Assembly (NCBI GenBank): GCA_963769585.1
Contig: CAVYMJ010000006.1
Location: 1,798,001-1,862,000 of the forward strand
Origin: SSC3 sp963769585
GTDB taxonomy: Bacteria; Actinomycetota; Actinomycetes; Propionibacteriales; Nocardioidaceae
Direction: 5' to 3'
Length of the DNA stretch: 64,000 bases
The position numbers were made by a program, and so were the translations under genes. The notes under the pieces are model-generated. The model had not been told where the DNA came from, did not search any database, and saw only the letters and a list, made by a program, of their open reading frames with translations. This document shows positions 1 to 7,807 of the stretch, piece after piece. The number at the start of each line of letters is the position of its first letter. Positions within the stretch are counted from its first letter, which is position 1.

Positions 1-1505
1 AGACGCTGCGCGACACCCAGTCACTGCAAGCGACCATCCTGCTCGCCGCGATCAGCGCGACCGCGGTCGCCGCGGACCTCACCTCGAGGCTTCCCGAGGG
101 ATGGATCGCGCTGACCGAGGCTGCTCTGGTCTCGCTGGTGATCGCCTTCGCGCTGCCCAACGGCTTCGTCCTGCTCCCCTACCTGGTCATCCCGGCCTTC
201 ATCGCCGGGGTGAGCGCTGGCATCTGGCCCGTGGTTGCTGTGGTGGCAACCGAGATCTCGGCGATGAGCCTGCTGCTCGTGCTCTCCGGCGGGTTCGCCG
301 AGCTCTCCGCGCAGTCGGGAGACATCGCGCCCTGGCTGATGACCAGTCTCGGGGTCGGCGCACTGGGCGCTTGGGCTCGTCAGGTCCGCTATCCGGGGAG
401 CCCCGAGGTCGACCCGAACTACGAGTCCGCCCGGCGGCTGCTGACCCAGCTGCGAACGGTTGCCCGGCGGCTCTCGTCCGGCCTCGACACGGTCTCGATG
501 TGCTCCCAGTTGCTCGTGGTCGTCCACCAGCACCTGCAGGACACCCACGCGGCGGTCTTCATCCGGACCGAAGGCGGGGTACTCGCACCGTTGGGCTACC
601 GAGGTGCCAGCGCCAAGGAGGCCCTGATGCCCGACGGGCCCGTAGTCGACGCGTGCTGGGCGGAGATGGAGCCCACGCACGCCGTACAGGCGTCCGGCCT
701 GGCCAGCCGCAGGCACCGGTTCGCCCTGCCTCTGCGCGTCGGCAATCGGATGATCGGGCTGGTCCTTGCCGACGCCCCGGAGATCGCGGCTCCCAAGGCG
801 ATGCAGGCGCTCATGCGCGAGCTGGACGACCATGCTCTGCGCATCGACACTGCCCTCACCTTCGACGAGGTGCGCTCGCTGGCCACGATGGAGGAGCGTC
901 AGCGCCTCGCTCGGGAGATCCACGACGGCGTGGCCCAGGAGATCGCCTCCTTGGGGTACGTCGTGGACGACCTCGCCTCCACCGCGATGGAGGAGGGCCA
1001 GCGGCTGAAGCTCGACAAGCTACGGGCGGAGATCAGCCGAGTGGTCAACGAGCTGCGCCTGTCCATCTTCGACCTCCGTTCGGAGATCAGCCCCTCCGCG
1101 GGACTGGGCGCGGCGCTGTCAGACTATGTCCGTTCCATCGGTGCCCGGTCCGGGATGACGGTCCACCTCACTCTCGACGAAGCACCCACGCGGTTGCGCA
1201 GCGAGGTCGAGACGGAGCTGTTGCGCATCGCGCAGGAGGCGATCACCAATGCGCGCAAACACTCGGCCGCTCGCAACCTCTGGGTCGACTGCCGGGTCCA
1301 CCCGCCCTACGCCGCGATCACCGTGAAGGACGATGGAGCCGGTCTGGGCACAGGCCGGGCCGACTCCTACGGCCTGAAGATCATGCGCGAACGGGCCGAG
1401 CGCATCAGCGCGTCGCTCGACATCCGCGGCCATGAGAGCAATGGACGTCCCACAGGGACTACAGTCGCGGTGACAGTCGGCGGCACTCCGCCCGCGGGAC
1501 CCTGA
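1..1505 (+). CDS. NarL-family sensor histidine kinase, 5' end outside the window
   Basis: The frame is already open at position 3, so the start codon lies upstream or is one of the early internal codons; about 500 residues are visible. The first ~120 residues are hydrophobic membrane segments, followed by a GAF-like sensory region. A HisKA_3 dimerisation helix carries REIHDGVAQE with the phospho-acceptor His near residue 307. A HATPase_c domain has N-box EAITNARKHS near residue 412 and G-box DDGAGLG near 443. It would autophosphorylate and pass phosphate to the LuxR-type regulator 19 nt downstream. The signal is unknown. Placement just before Flp pilin genes suggests control of pili, which is inference only. 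Confidence 0.9.
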   Translation, partial: TLRDTQSLQATILLAAISATAVAADLTSRLPEGWIALTEAALVSLVIAFALPNGFVLLPYLVIPAFIAGVSAGIWPVVAVVATEISAMSLLLVLSGGFAELSAQSGDIAPWLMTSLGVGALGAWARQVRYPGSPEVDPNYESARRLLTQLRTVARRLSSGLDTVSMCSQLLVVVHQHLQDTHAAVFIRTEGGVLAPLGYRGASAKEALMPDGPVVDACWAEMEPTHAVQASGLASRRHRFALPLRVGNRMIGLVLADAPEIAAPKAMQALMRELDDHALRIDTALTFDEVRSLATMEERQRLAREIHDGVAQEIASLGYVVDDLASTAMEEGQRLKLDKLRAEISRVVNELRLSIFDLRSEISPSAGLGAALSDYVRSIGARSGMTVHLTLDEAPTRLRSEVETELLRIAQEAITNARKHSAARNLWVDCRVHPPYAAITVKDDGAGLGTGRADSYGLKIMRERAERISASLDIRGHESNGRPTGTTVAVTVGGTPPAGP

Positions 1506-1524
1506 ACGTCCGGAGAGAGCGTGT

Positions 1525-2175
1525 ATGTCTGAGGGCAAGGTCAACACCGTACTTCTGGTCGACGACCACGACCTGATCCGCCAGGGCCTGGCCCGAGCCT
1601 TCGGCCGCCACGAGGACTTCTCCGTGGTCGGTGAAGCCGGCTCGGTCAAGGAAGGCCTTGACCTCGCGATCTCCCTGAAGCCCGCCGTGGTAGTCACCGA
1701 CATCCGGCTGCCTGACGGCACCGGCCTCGACCTGGTCCGGACGCTCCGAGCCTCCGACGGAGAAGTGGGCATCGTGGTCCTGACGATGTACGCCGGGGAC
1801 GAGCAGCTCTTCGGTGCGCTGGAGGCCGGCGCGTCGGCCTTCGTCGCCAAGGACGCCCCCGCAGACGACGTGGTCGCTGCGGCCCGGCATGCCACCGTCT
1901 CCCCCCGCTCCTTCACCGCGGCCGACCTGGCCGACGCGATGCGGCGGAAGATGTCCCCGACCGGTCCACAGCTCTCCCCACGCGAGACCGAGGTGCTCGG
2001 GCTGCTCGCGGAGGGCCTGGGCGTGTCGGCGATCGCGCGGCAGCTGTTCGTCAGCGAGTCCACCGCCAAGACGCACATCTCGAAGATCTATGAGAAGCTC
2101 GGCGCCGCCAACCGCGCGCAGGCGATCATGATCGCCATCCGCAGTGGCCTTCTATCAGGTGAGCAGCCCCTCTGA
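1525..2175 (+). CDS. LuxR/NarL-family response regulator
   Basis: A 216-residue two-domain regulator. The receiver (residues ~8-120) has the acidic pair in VDDHD, the phospho-accepting Asp in VVTDIRLPD, Thr in VLTMY and Lys in VAKDAP. The C-terminal LuxR helix-turn-helix starts at LSPRETEVL and includes the recognition segment SESTAKTHISKIYEKL. It is the cognate partner of the kinase immediately upstream and probably co-transcribed with it. Three Flp pilin genes begin 175 bp downstream, making them plausible targets, but no binding site could be recognised there. Start ATG 1525 follows a GGAGAG-like ribosome-binding site. Confidence 0.93.
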   Translation: MSEGKVNTVLLVDDHDLIRQGLARAFGRHEDFSVVGEAGSVKEGLDLAISLKPAVVVTDIRLPDGTGLDLVRTLRASDGEVGIVVLTMYAGDEQLFGALEAGASAFVAKDAPADDVVAAARHATVSPRSFTAADLADAMRRKMSPTGPQLSPRETEVLGLLAEGLGVSAIARQLFVSESTAKTHISKIYEKLGAANRAQAIMIAIRSGLLSGEQPL

Positions 2176-2349
2176 CTCGGAAACGCCCAGGAATGACCCG
2201 GACGGCCTACATGAGCGACGCCCGTGGTCAACCGATCGGTCAGCTTAGTTCCGACGTTCTTCCGATGTGCCCCATATGTGACGTGCCGCAGGATTGGCAA
2301 CACTACGGGGATCACTGCGAGCCCCAACGACACATTGGGAGAAAACACC

Positions 2350-2556
2350 ATGCTTCAGCTCATGCAGCGCCTGGTGAACCGCAAGGACGAGAAGGGCGCC
2401 TCCGCAGTGGAGTACGGCCTGCTCGTAGCTGCGATCGCCGCGGTCATCGTCATCATCGTCTTCGCCCTCGGCAAGCTCGTGAACGGCGCGTTCACCAAGA
2501 CCTGTTCCGCGATCAACAGCGGCGGCAACAGCTCCAGCACCACCACCTGCTCCTGA
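2350..2556 (+). CDS. Flp family type IVb pilin (copy 1)
   Basis: A 68-residue prepilin. A short basic leader ends in EKG, then comes the Flp signature ASAVEYGLLVAAIAA with Glu at mature position +5 and a single transmembrane helix. The prepilin peptidase (TadV type) would cut after the Gly. The C-terminal tail is Ser/Thr/Asn-rich and carries two cysteines in a C-x14-C arrangement, unusual for the very short Flp pilins. A GGGAG ribosome-binding site precedes ATG 2350. It is nearly identical to the third pilin at 2870. No tad assembly genes (tadA, tadB, tadC) are in the window, so the secretion machine must be encoded elsewhere. Confidence 0.92.
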   Translation: MLQLMQRLVNRKDEKGASAVEYGLLVAAIAAVIVIIVFALGKLVNGAFTKTCSAINSGGNSSSTTTCS

Positions 2557-2576
2557 TCCTGGAGATCTCGTGGAAG

Positions 2577-2611
2577 TACGCCGAGGGCGTCACACTGACG
2601 CCCTCGGCGTA
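2577..2611 (+). terminator. Perfect 16-bp hairpin between pilin genes
   Basis: A perfect inverted repeat: TACGCCGAGGGCGTCA, a three-base CAC loop, and its exact complement. There is no U-tract, as is usual in high-GC actinobacteria. It lies between pilin 1 and pilin 2, so it may attenuate transcription or stabilise the abundant pilin-1 mRNA rather than fully terminate. Confidence 0.7.
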
Positions 2612-2638
2612 GCCACAGCCAACGATGGGAGCCCGGCC

Positions 2639-2818
2639 ATGGCACGCAAACGCAGCGAGATCGGCGCCTCCGCCGTGGAGTACGGCCTGCTCATCGCAGC
2701 GATCGCTGCGGTGATCGTGATCATGGTCTTCACCCTGGGCGGTCCGACGATCGGCATGTTCAAGGGTGCGTGCGACCAGTGGACCGACCAGCAGACCTCA
2801 GGGTCTGCCTGCCCATAA
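2639..2818 (+). CDS. Flp family type IVb pilin (divergent copy 2)
   Basis: A 59-residue Flp-type prepilin. A shorter basic leader (MARKRSEIG) precedes ASAVEYGLLIAAIAA and one transmembrane helix. The tail differs from copies 1 and 3 but keeps two cysteines (C-x12-C) and ends in Cys-Pro. ATG 2639 was chosen because a GGGAG site lies upstream and the leader then has normal length; a longer in-frame reading from 2570 would run through the hairpin. It could be a minor pilin or a pilus initiator alongside the two near-identical major-type copies. Confidence 0.88.
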   Translation: MARKRSEIGASAVEYGLLIAAIAAVIVIMVFTLGGPTIGMFKGACDQWTDQQTSGSACP

Positions 2819-2869
2819 TTCTCGGAGCCAATCCCGCCAGAGTGGCGAACCAACCAACGGAGTATGCAC

Positions 2870-3076
2870 ATGCTCAAGCTCATGCAACGCCTCGTCAACC
2901 GCAAGAACGAGAAGGGCGCCTCCGCCGTGGAGTATGGCCTGCTCGTGGCCGCGATCGCCGCGGTCATCGTCATCATCGTGTTCGCCCTCGGCAAGCTGAT
3001 CAACGGCGCGTTCACCAAGACCTGTTCCGCGATCAACAGCGGCGGCAACAGCTCCAGCACCACTGACTGCAGCTGA
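2870..3076 (+). CDS. Flp family type IVb pilin (copy 3, near-duplicate of copy 1)
   Basis: A 68-residue prepilin differing from copy 1 at only a few residues. The DNA of the last 60 bases is almost unchanged between the two copies, implying recent duplication or gene conversion. It has the leader ending EKG, the ASAVEYGLLVAAIAA helix and a Ser/Thr/Asn-rich tail with C-x14-C. ATG 2870 is preferred over the in-frame ATG at 2864 because GGAG lies 7 nt upstream and the protein then matches copy 1 from residue 1. A strong hairpin follows. Confidence 0.91.
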   Translation: MLKLMQRLVNRKNEKGASAVEYGLLVAAIAAVIVIIVFALGKLINGAFTKTCSAINSGGNSSSTTDCS

Positions 3077-3089
3077 CCACAAGCAGTAC

Positions 3090-3122
3090 AAGCAGGGCGT
3101 CGGGTCTCCCGGCGCCTTGCTT
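3090..3122 (+). terminator. Hairpin terminator after the pilin cluster
   Basis: A 15-bp stem with two G-U pairs (AAGCAGGGCGTCGGG against CCCGGCGCCTTGCTT) and a TCT loop. It lies between the third pilin stop and the convergent 3134 gene, so it probably ends the pilin transcript and may also act from the other side. Confidence 0.75.
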
Positions 3123-3133
3123 CGCGTCCTGGC

Positions 3134-5389
3134 TCACCCCGGATCGATCGCCAGTACGGCGAACCCGCCGTTGACCAGGACCACCTGCACTCCCCTGGTG
3201 GCACCGAGCCCCTCGAGGTCGACGCCCTCACTCAGGTCAGCGAGCATCCACCGGACCCCGTAGAGCCGCGCGAAGCCGGACGCCGCCTCAGCAGACGGGG
3301 CGGTGAACAGCGCGTCGTTGCTGTCCAGCAGCGCGGGGTCGGTGTCGTAGGGAGCGAACTGCTCCCACCCGTCACCTTCGACGTAGCCCCACCCTTCGAG
3401 GAGGAACCGCCGCTCGCTCAACGCTGACATCCAGAAGTGCCGGTTGTCGCAGCGCTCAACCCCGGCCTTGAGGACCGGAAGACAGTGCGCGTTCGTGATC
3501 ACGACGTCGTCGGTGCCGGTATGGTCGCGGAGCCAGGCGGCTGCCTCGACGCCGCCCGGTGGGACCGTGGTCTGCGGCGGGACCGCGGCTGGGTGGTCTC
3601 CGGCTGCGAAGGCGATCGAGCGAGCCAGGCCAAGGCCCACGAGGGTGACGACCAGGGCTCGGGGGAACTGTGGCGGCCGGGCCGGGTCCCGCCTGACCGC
3701 AGCCACAGCCAGGAAGCAGAGCACCAGGGCCAGGACGATGGGTACGTCGAGCACCCCGGGCAGGCCCGACCGCACCTCCACCTCCCCTGCTGCCGTCATA
3801 CGCACCGCGCTATGCGGCTCGGCGACGAGCCGGACGGCGAACAGGCCCAGGCCCGCGACGACGGCGTAGCCGAGGTTCCTGCGGTAGTCCGATCGCCGCT
3901 CCCCCGGCGGGAAGAGCACGCTCAGACCCCACGCGGAGGCGACGGCCAGGAACCAGGCCGACGAGTAAAGGAAGTACCGCTGGCTCATCCCGGGGTGCCC
4001 GAGCAGAGTGAGCGCGGCCAGCCCTGACGCCCCGGTACCGACCAGCAGCCACACCCGCGGGTCCGAGCGCACCCGCGCGACGAGCAGCCCTGCCAGGCCC
4101 GCCACGGGCACCAAGACCCCGACGATCACCGAGAGCACCACATAAGCCCGCGTGAACCAGCCGGAGGTTCCTAGCTGGTAGTAGCCGGCGTAGTGGACGG
4201 CGACGTCGAGCGGGTCGAAGGCCAGGCCGCGGCTCTGCCCCCGGTACAGGACTGCCAGACAGACGACGAGCGCGGCAAGGCAGACCCCCGTCGCGCTCGC
4301 GGCGACCCGGGCCTGACGCCGCTCTCCCGCCAGCACCAGCAGGATCGCCGTTGCGGCCAGCCCTGCCAGGAGCATCGGAACGAAGGTGACCTTGACGCCC
4401 GTCATCACCACCGCCAGCACGAAGAACGTCACCCAGCCCGAGACCGGCAGCCTCCCCCCGGGTCGGACCGCTTCCAGCGCCAGCAGCGCCAGCGGCGTGA
4501 CCAGCGCGAAAGCCATCGCTTGCGTGGGTGCATGCACCAGCAGGTTGGACAGCAGCCGGTCCTCGACCCCCGCCTGCCCCCGGAAGAGCCCGCTGACGTC
4601 GAAGCTGCCCACCAGCGTCAGCGTCACTGCGGCCAGCACCCCCGCCCACGGCCTGCCGGTCAGCCGCCGGGCGACGCAGGCCGCACCGCCGACCGCCAGC
4701 AGCGTGAAGACCAGCGGGTCGAAGCGCGCCATCACCTCCAGCGGCGACAGTCCCGTCGCCCAGGTGCTGGCAGCCGCGTGCAGGTGGTAGAAGAACTGGT
4801 ACGCCAGGGGCTCGTCGGGGACGTAGGGGTAGGTTCCCGGGAAGTGATGACGGAGCTCACCGACCAGGGCGAGCTGGAACGAGTCGTCGACATCGGGGAA
4901 CACGCCGCCGGGCCGCAGCGGCATCGCCGAGAGAACCCGGACCCCGAGCCAGACCACGGCATAGGAGAGAGCAGCGCCGAGGACCCAGGACGGCCCCGTC
5001 CCCCAGCCGGGCCGCACCGACAGTCGCGATCTCCACGGGCGGGCCAGAGCGAGCCAGGCCACGACGACTGCCCCGGGAACGACGAGGTAGGCGACCGGCA
5101 GGTCGAGCGACCGCGCGACCGCGTAGGAACCCAGCTCGAGGGTGTAGCCGAGGCTGGCGCCGCAGACCAGGTCCTCCAACCTCGAACGGCGCGAGGCGTC
5201 GTGTCCGCCGGCACGTTCGACGCGGCTCATCACCAGGTTCCACACGATGGTGCCCGGCAGCAGTACCGCGAGCCCGAGGTAGGTCGCATAGCCCAGCACC
5301 GCGGTCACGCTCGCCTGGTTGAGGACGAGGGTTCCCGCACAGACCGCAGCGAGCAGCACTGCGGCGTACCAGGACCGGGATGGGCGCAC
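3134..5389 (-). CDS. Polytopic membrane protein, GT-C glycosyltransferase-like
   Basis: A 751-residue protein with about 13-15 hydrophobic segments spread over residues ~10-580 and a soluble C-terminal domain. An early extracytoplasmic loop contains FPDVDDSFQLAL and the acidic/aromatic segment LAYQFFYHLHAA. The C-terminus has AAWLRDHTGTDDVVITN and YGVRWMLADLS, a layout I associate with actinobacterial GT-C-fold (PMT/mannosyltransferase-like) membrane proteins. A role in transferring a polyprenyl-linked sugar to a surface acceptor is inferred, not shown. Start GTG 5389 sits just before the first membrane helix. It is divergent from the 5469 gene, another membrane protein of similar style. Confidence 0.75.
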   Translation of the reverse strand: MRPSRSWYAAVLLAAVCAGTLVLNQASVTAVLGYATYLGLAVLLPGTIVWNLVMSRVERAGGHDASRRSRLEDLVCGASLGYTLELGSYAVARSLDLPVAYLVVPGAVVVAWLALARPWRSRLSVRPGWGTGPSWVLGAALSYAVVWLGVRVLSAMPLRPGGVFPDVDDSFQLALVGELRHHFPGTYPYVPDEPLAYQFFYHLHAAASTWATGLSPLEVMARFDPLVFTLLAVGGAACVARRLTGRPWAGVLAAVTLTLVGSFDVSGLFRGQAGVEDRLLSNLLVHAPTQAMAFALVTPLALLALEAVRPGGRLPVSGWVTFFVLAVVMTGVKVTFVPMLLAGLAATAILLVLAGERRQARVAASATGVCLAALVVCLAVLYRGQSRGLAFDPLDVAVHYAGYYQLGTSGWFTRAYVVLSVIVGVLVPVAGLAGLLVARVRSDPRVWLLVGTGASGLAALTLLGHPGMSQRYFLYSSAWFLAVASAWGLSVLFPPGERRSDYRRNLGYAVVAGLGLFAVRLVAEPHSAVRMTAAGEVEVRSGLPGVLDVPIVLALVLCFLAVAAVRRDPARPPQFPRALVVTLVGLGLARSIAFAAGDHPAAVPPQTTVPPGGVEAAAWLRDHTGTDDVVITNAHCLPVLKAGVERCDNRHFWMSALSERRFLLEGWGYVEGDGWEQFAPYDTDPALLDSNDALFTAPSAEAASGFARLYGVRWMLADLSEGVDLEGLGATRGVQVVLVNGGFAVLAIDPG

Positions 5390-5468
5390 CGCGTGATTGT
5401 GTCAAGAAGCATGGCTCGGGACCGGGAAACGCGCCCCAGGCAGCGCTGGGCACGCGATACTCCTGGCC

Positions 5469-6848
5469 ATGACCGAGCTGGTACGCAAGTGGCTCCCCCT
5501 GGTGGTGCTCAGCGTCATCCTGCTTCGACTCACCCTTGCCGCGGCCCTCCCGCTGGAGGACCCCGACGTGTGGTGGCATCTGCGCCTGGGGAACGAGTTC
5601 CGGCACGGCTGGTCCCTCCTGCACCCCGACCAGCTCTCGACCTTCGCCACCGTGCGCTGGGCGCCGACGCAATGGCTACCTGAGGTTGCCGCCAGCTGGG
5701 TCGAGCAGCACGTCGGCCTGCCCGGCGTCGCATGGCTGTACGGCGCTGGGCTGGTCGGCTTCGTGCTCAGCGTGTTCGTCGTCTGCCGCCGACGAGCCTC
5801 CCTCCTGCCCGCCGTACTGGCGACCGGGCTGGCGGTGGGGGTGGCGACCGCCAGTCTCTCGCCTCGCCCGCAGATCATCAGCTTCGCGCTCCTCGCGCTC
5901 ACGGTCGGCGCCTGGCTGAACTCCGCCGAGAGCGGACGTCCCCCGTGGCTGCTGGTCCCGCTGACGTGGGTCTGGGCGATGTGTCACGGGATGTGGTTCA
6001 CCGCCGTGCTGGTCGGCATCGGTGTCGTCCTGGCCATGGCCTTGGAGCGCAGCCATCCCGTCTCGGCCATCGTCAGGGCGGCCCTCGTGCCGGTGGCCAG
6101 CCTGCTCGTCGCGGCTCTGACCCCGGCTGGGCCGCGGCTGCTCGGAGCGCCGTTCGCCGTCGGAGTGCGGCGCTCGATGATCACCGAGTGGCAGCAGGCC
6201 TCGTGGCAAGACGGGCCGGTGCTGATCGCGATCGCCCTGCTCGCCTTTCTCGCCGTGATGTTCCTGCGCCGCCGCCCGACCTGGGTAGAGCTCGCCCTGG
6301 TGGCGATGGCTGCGGTCTGGCTGGTCGCCTCTGCCCGGACGGTGGCGCTGGCCGGAGTGCTGCTGGCTCCGGTGCTCGCCAGCCGCCTGCAAGAGCTTCT
6401 GGGCGACCGGGCACCTGTGATCCGAACGGAGCGACTCTGGGTGGCCACGACCGTCACGGGGTGTCTCGCGGTCCTGGCCGGCATCGTCGGGACCACGGCC
6501 GACGAGCCGGCGAACGTGCCCCTTGCGTTAGACCCGCAGCTGACGGCGCTCCCCGACGGCACCGCGATCCTGAACACCTGGACCCTCGGTGGCTGGTTGG
6601 AGTGGCGACATCCCAGGCTGGAGCCGGTCGTGGACGGCCTCGCGGAGGCCTACCGGGTCGAACATCTGCGCGCCTATATCCAGACCTTGGAGCTGCGCCC
6701 CGGCTGGCAGAAGTTCGTCACGGACACCGGCGTCACGGCGGCTCTGCTCGCCGTGGATGACCGGCGGCTGGCTGAGGCGCTGCAGGGCGAGCTCGGCTGG
6801 CGTCAGCTCGGCGAGGACGAGGGGACCGTGCTGCTCGTCGCACCGTAG
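5469..6848 (+). CDS. Polytopic membrane protein with DPDVWWHL motif (paralogue of 15433-16926)
   Basis: A 459-residue membrane protein with roughly ten hydrophobic segments. After the first helix comes EDPDVWWHLRLG, later SPRPQIISF and CHGMWF, and a C-terminal soluble part with DGLAEAYR and LRPGWQKF. All of these recur in order in the 15433-16926 protein, so the two are clear paralogues. The conserved acidic/Trp-Trp-His loop after helix 1 resembles the catalytic loop position of GT-C glycosyltransferases; the function is otherwise unknown. ATG 5469 is chosen over a GTG at 5397 because translation then begins directly before the first helix. Its 3' end overlaps the convergent GT4 gene by 46 bp. 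Confidence 0.75.
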   Translation: MTELVRKWLPLVVLSVILLRLTLAAALPLEDPDVWWHLRLGNEFRHGWSLLHPDQLSTFATVRWAPTQWLPEVAASWVEQHVGLPGVAWLYGAGLVGFVLSVFVVCRRRASLLPAVLATGLAVGVATASLSPRPQIISFALLALTVGAWLNSAESGRPPWLLVPLTWVWAMCHGMWFTAVLVGIGVVLAMALERSHPVSAIVRAALVPVASLLVAALTPAGPRLLGAPFAVGVRRSMITEWQQASWQDGPVLIAIALLAFLAVMFLRRRPTWVELALVAMAAVWLVASARTVALAGVLLAPVLASRLQELLGDRAPVIRTERLWVATTVTGCLAVLAGIVGTTADEPANVPLALDPQLTALPDGTAILNTWTLGGWLEWRHPRLEPVVDGLAEAYRVEHLRAYIQTLELRPGWQKFVTDTGVTAALLAVDDRRLAEALQGELGWRQLGEDEGTVLLVAP

Positions 6849-7807
6849 CTGCGACGGGCCAGGGCCACCGCCTCAGGCGCCCCGCCACTGGCTCCACCTA
6901 CGACCGGCAGCCCGACCGCGGCTGCCTCGAGATAGACGATGCCGAACGCCTCGGCCTCAAGCCCCCACCGGCGGCTGCGGCACGGCATCGCGAACACATC
7001 GCCCGCATCGAGGTACGCCGGGACGTCAGCGGGGTCCACCGAGCCGGCGAAGACGACCTGCCCGGCGAGCTGCCGGCGACGCACCAGCCGCTCCAGCCGG
7101 GTGCGGTCGGGCCCGTCACCGACCAATAGCAGGATCGCGCCCGGATGCTCGGACTGTACGTCGGGCCAGGCTCGTACCAAGGTGTCCTGCCCCTTGCGTC
7201 GTACCATCCTGGCCACGCACACGACCACCGGCGCGTCGGCCGCGATGCCGAGCCGCTGCCTGACCAGGGGGCCACCGGCTCCCGGCCGGAACCGGTGACG
7301 GTCCACGGTCGGGACCAGCGGACGGAGCTTGGCTCTGCCTTCGACGGAAAGCGCCTTCGCGATCCGCTCCCGGCACCACTGGCTGACATAGGTCACGTCG
7401 TCGACATCGTCGGCGATGCGGCGCAGCAGCTGGCGTGAGCCGGGGATCCTGGCCCACCAGACCTCATGACCGTGGGTGATCGCGGTGAGCCGTCCGGCAC
7501 CGGCCGCGCGCAGTGAGCGGGCGAGCAGGCCCAGCGGTGCCGCTGCCCCGAAGACCACCCGGTCGCAGCCCTCCTCGACCAGCACCCGGCGTACCCGCCG
7601 CGCCACCGCAGGCGTGGGGAGCAGCATGGTGGTCGGGTCGCGGTGCACCCGGAAGGGCTGTGCGGCGTCGTACGCGCGGTCTCCTGGCATCGACGAGGTG
7701 TACACGACCACCTCGTCGGCTGGCAGCTCGTCGCACAGCGAGCGGACGAAGGTCTCGATCCCGCCACGTCGTGGCGGGAAGTCGTTGGTGACGAAGAGCG
7801 TCCTCAC
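6803..7807 (-). CDS. pimB: GT4 glycosyltransferase, PimB'-like mannosyltransferase, short C-terminus
   Basis: A 334-residue GT-B fold enzyme. The N-terminal domain starts TNDFPPRRGGIETFV, with HGHEVWW mid-protein. The donor-binding half has VARMVRRKGQD, LLVGDGPDR and the EAFGIVYLE nucleotide-sugar motif, then GGASGGAPEAV. The best family match is GDP-mannose-dependent phosphatidylinositol-monomannoside mannosyltransferase (Rv2188c type), and the neighbourhood agrees. Family members run to about 380 residues; here the frame ends roughly 15 residues after GGAPEAV, so about 50-60 C-terminal residues are absent and the end overlaps a convergent gene. GTG 7807 overlaps the upstream M48 stop as GTGA. 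Activity is uncertain because of the truncation. Confidence 0.8.
   Translation of the reverse strand: MRTLFVTNDFPPRRGGIETFVRSLCDELPADEVVVYTSSMPGDRAYDAAQPFRVHRDPTTMLLPTPAVARRVRRVLVEEGCDRVVFGAAAPLGLLARSLRAAGAGRLTAITHGHEVWWARIPGSRQLLRRIADDVDDVTYVSQWCRERIAKALSVEGRAKLRPLVPTVDRHRFRPGAGGPLVRQRLGIAADAPVVVCVARMVRRKGQDTLVRAWPDVQSEHPGAILLLVGDGPDRTRLERLVRRRQLAGQVVFAGSVDPADVPAYLDAGDVFAMPCRSRRWGLEAEAFGIVYLEAAAVGLPVVGGASGGAPEAVALARRSYGATSSTVPSSSPS

Noticed and set aside
4193..5683. 496-codon plus-strand frame across the 3134-5389 gene and into 5469
   Set aside because: The product is Arg/Gln/Pro/Gly-rich without helices or domains, whereas the minus-strand frame gives a coherent polytopic membrane protein.
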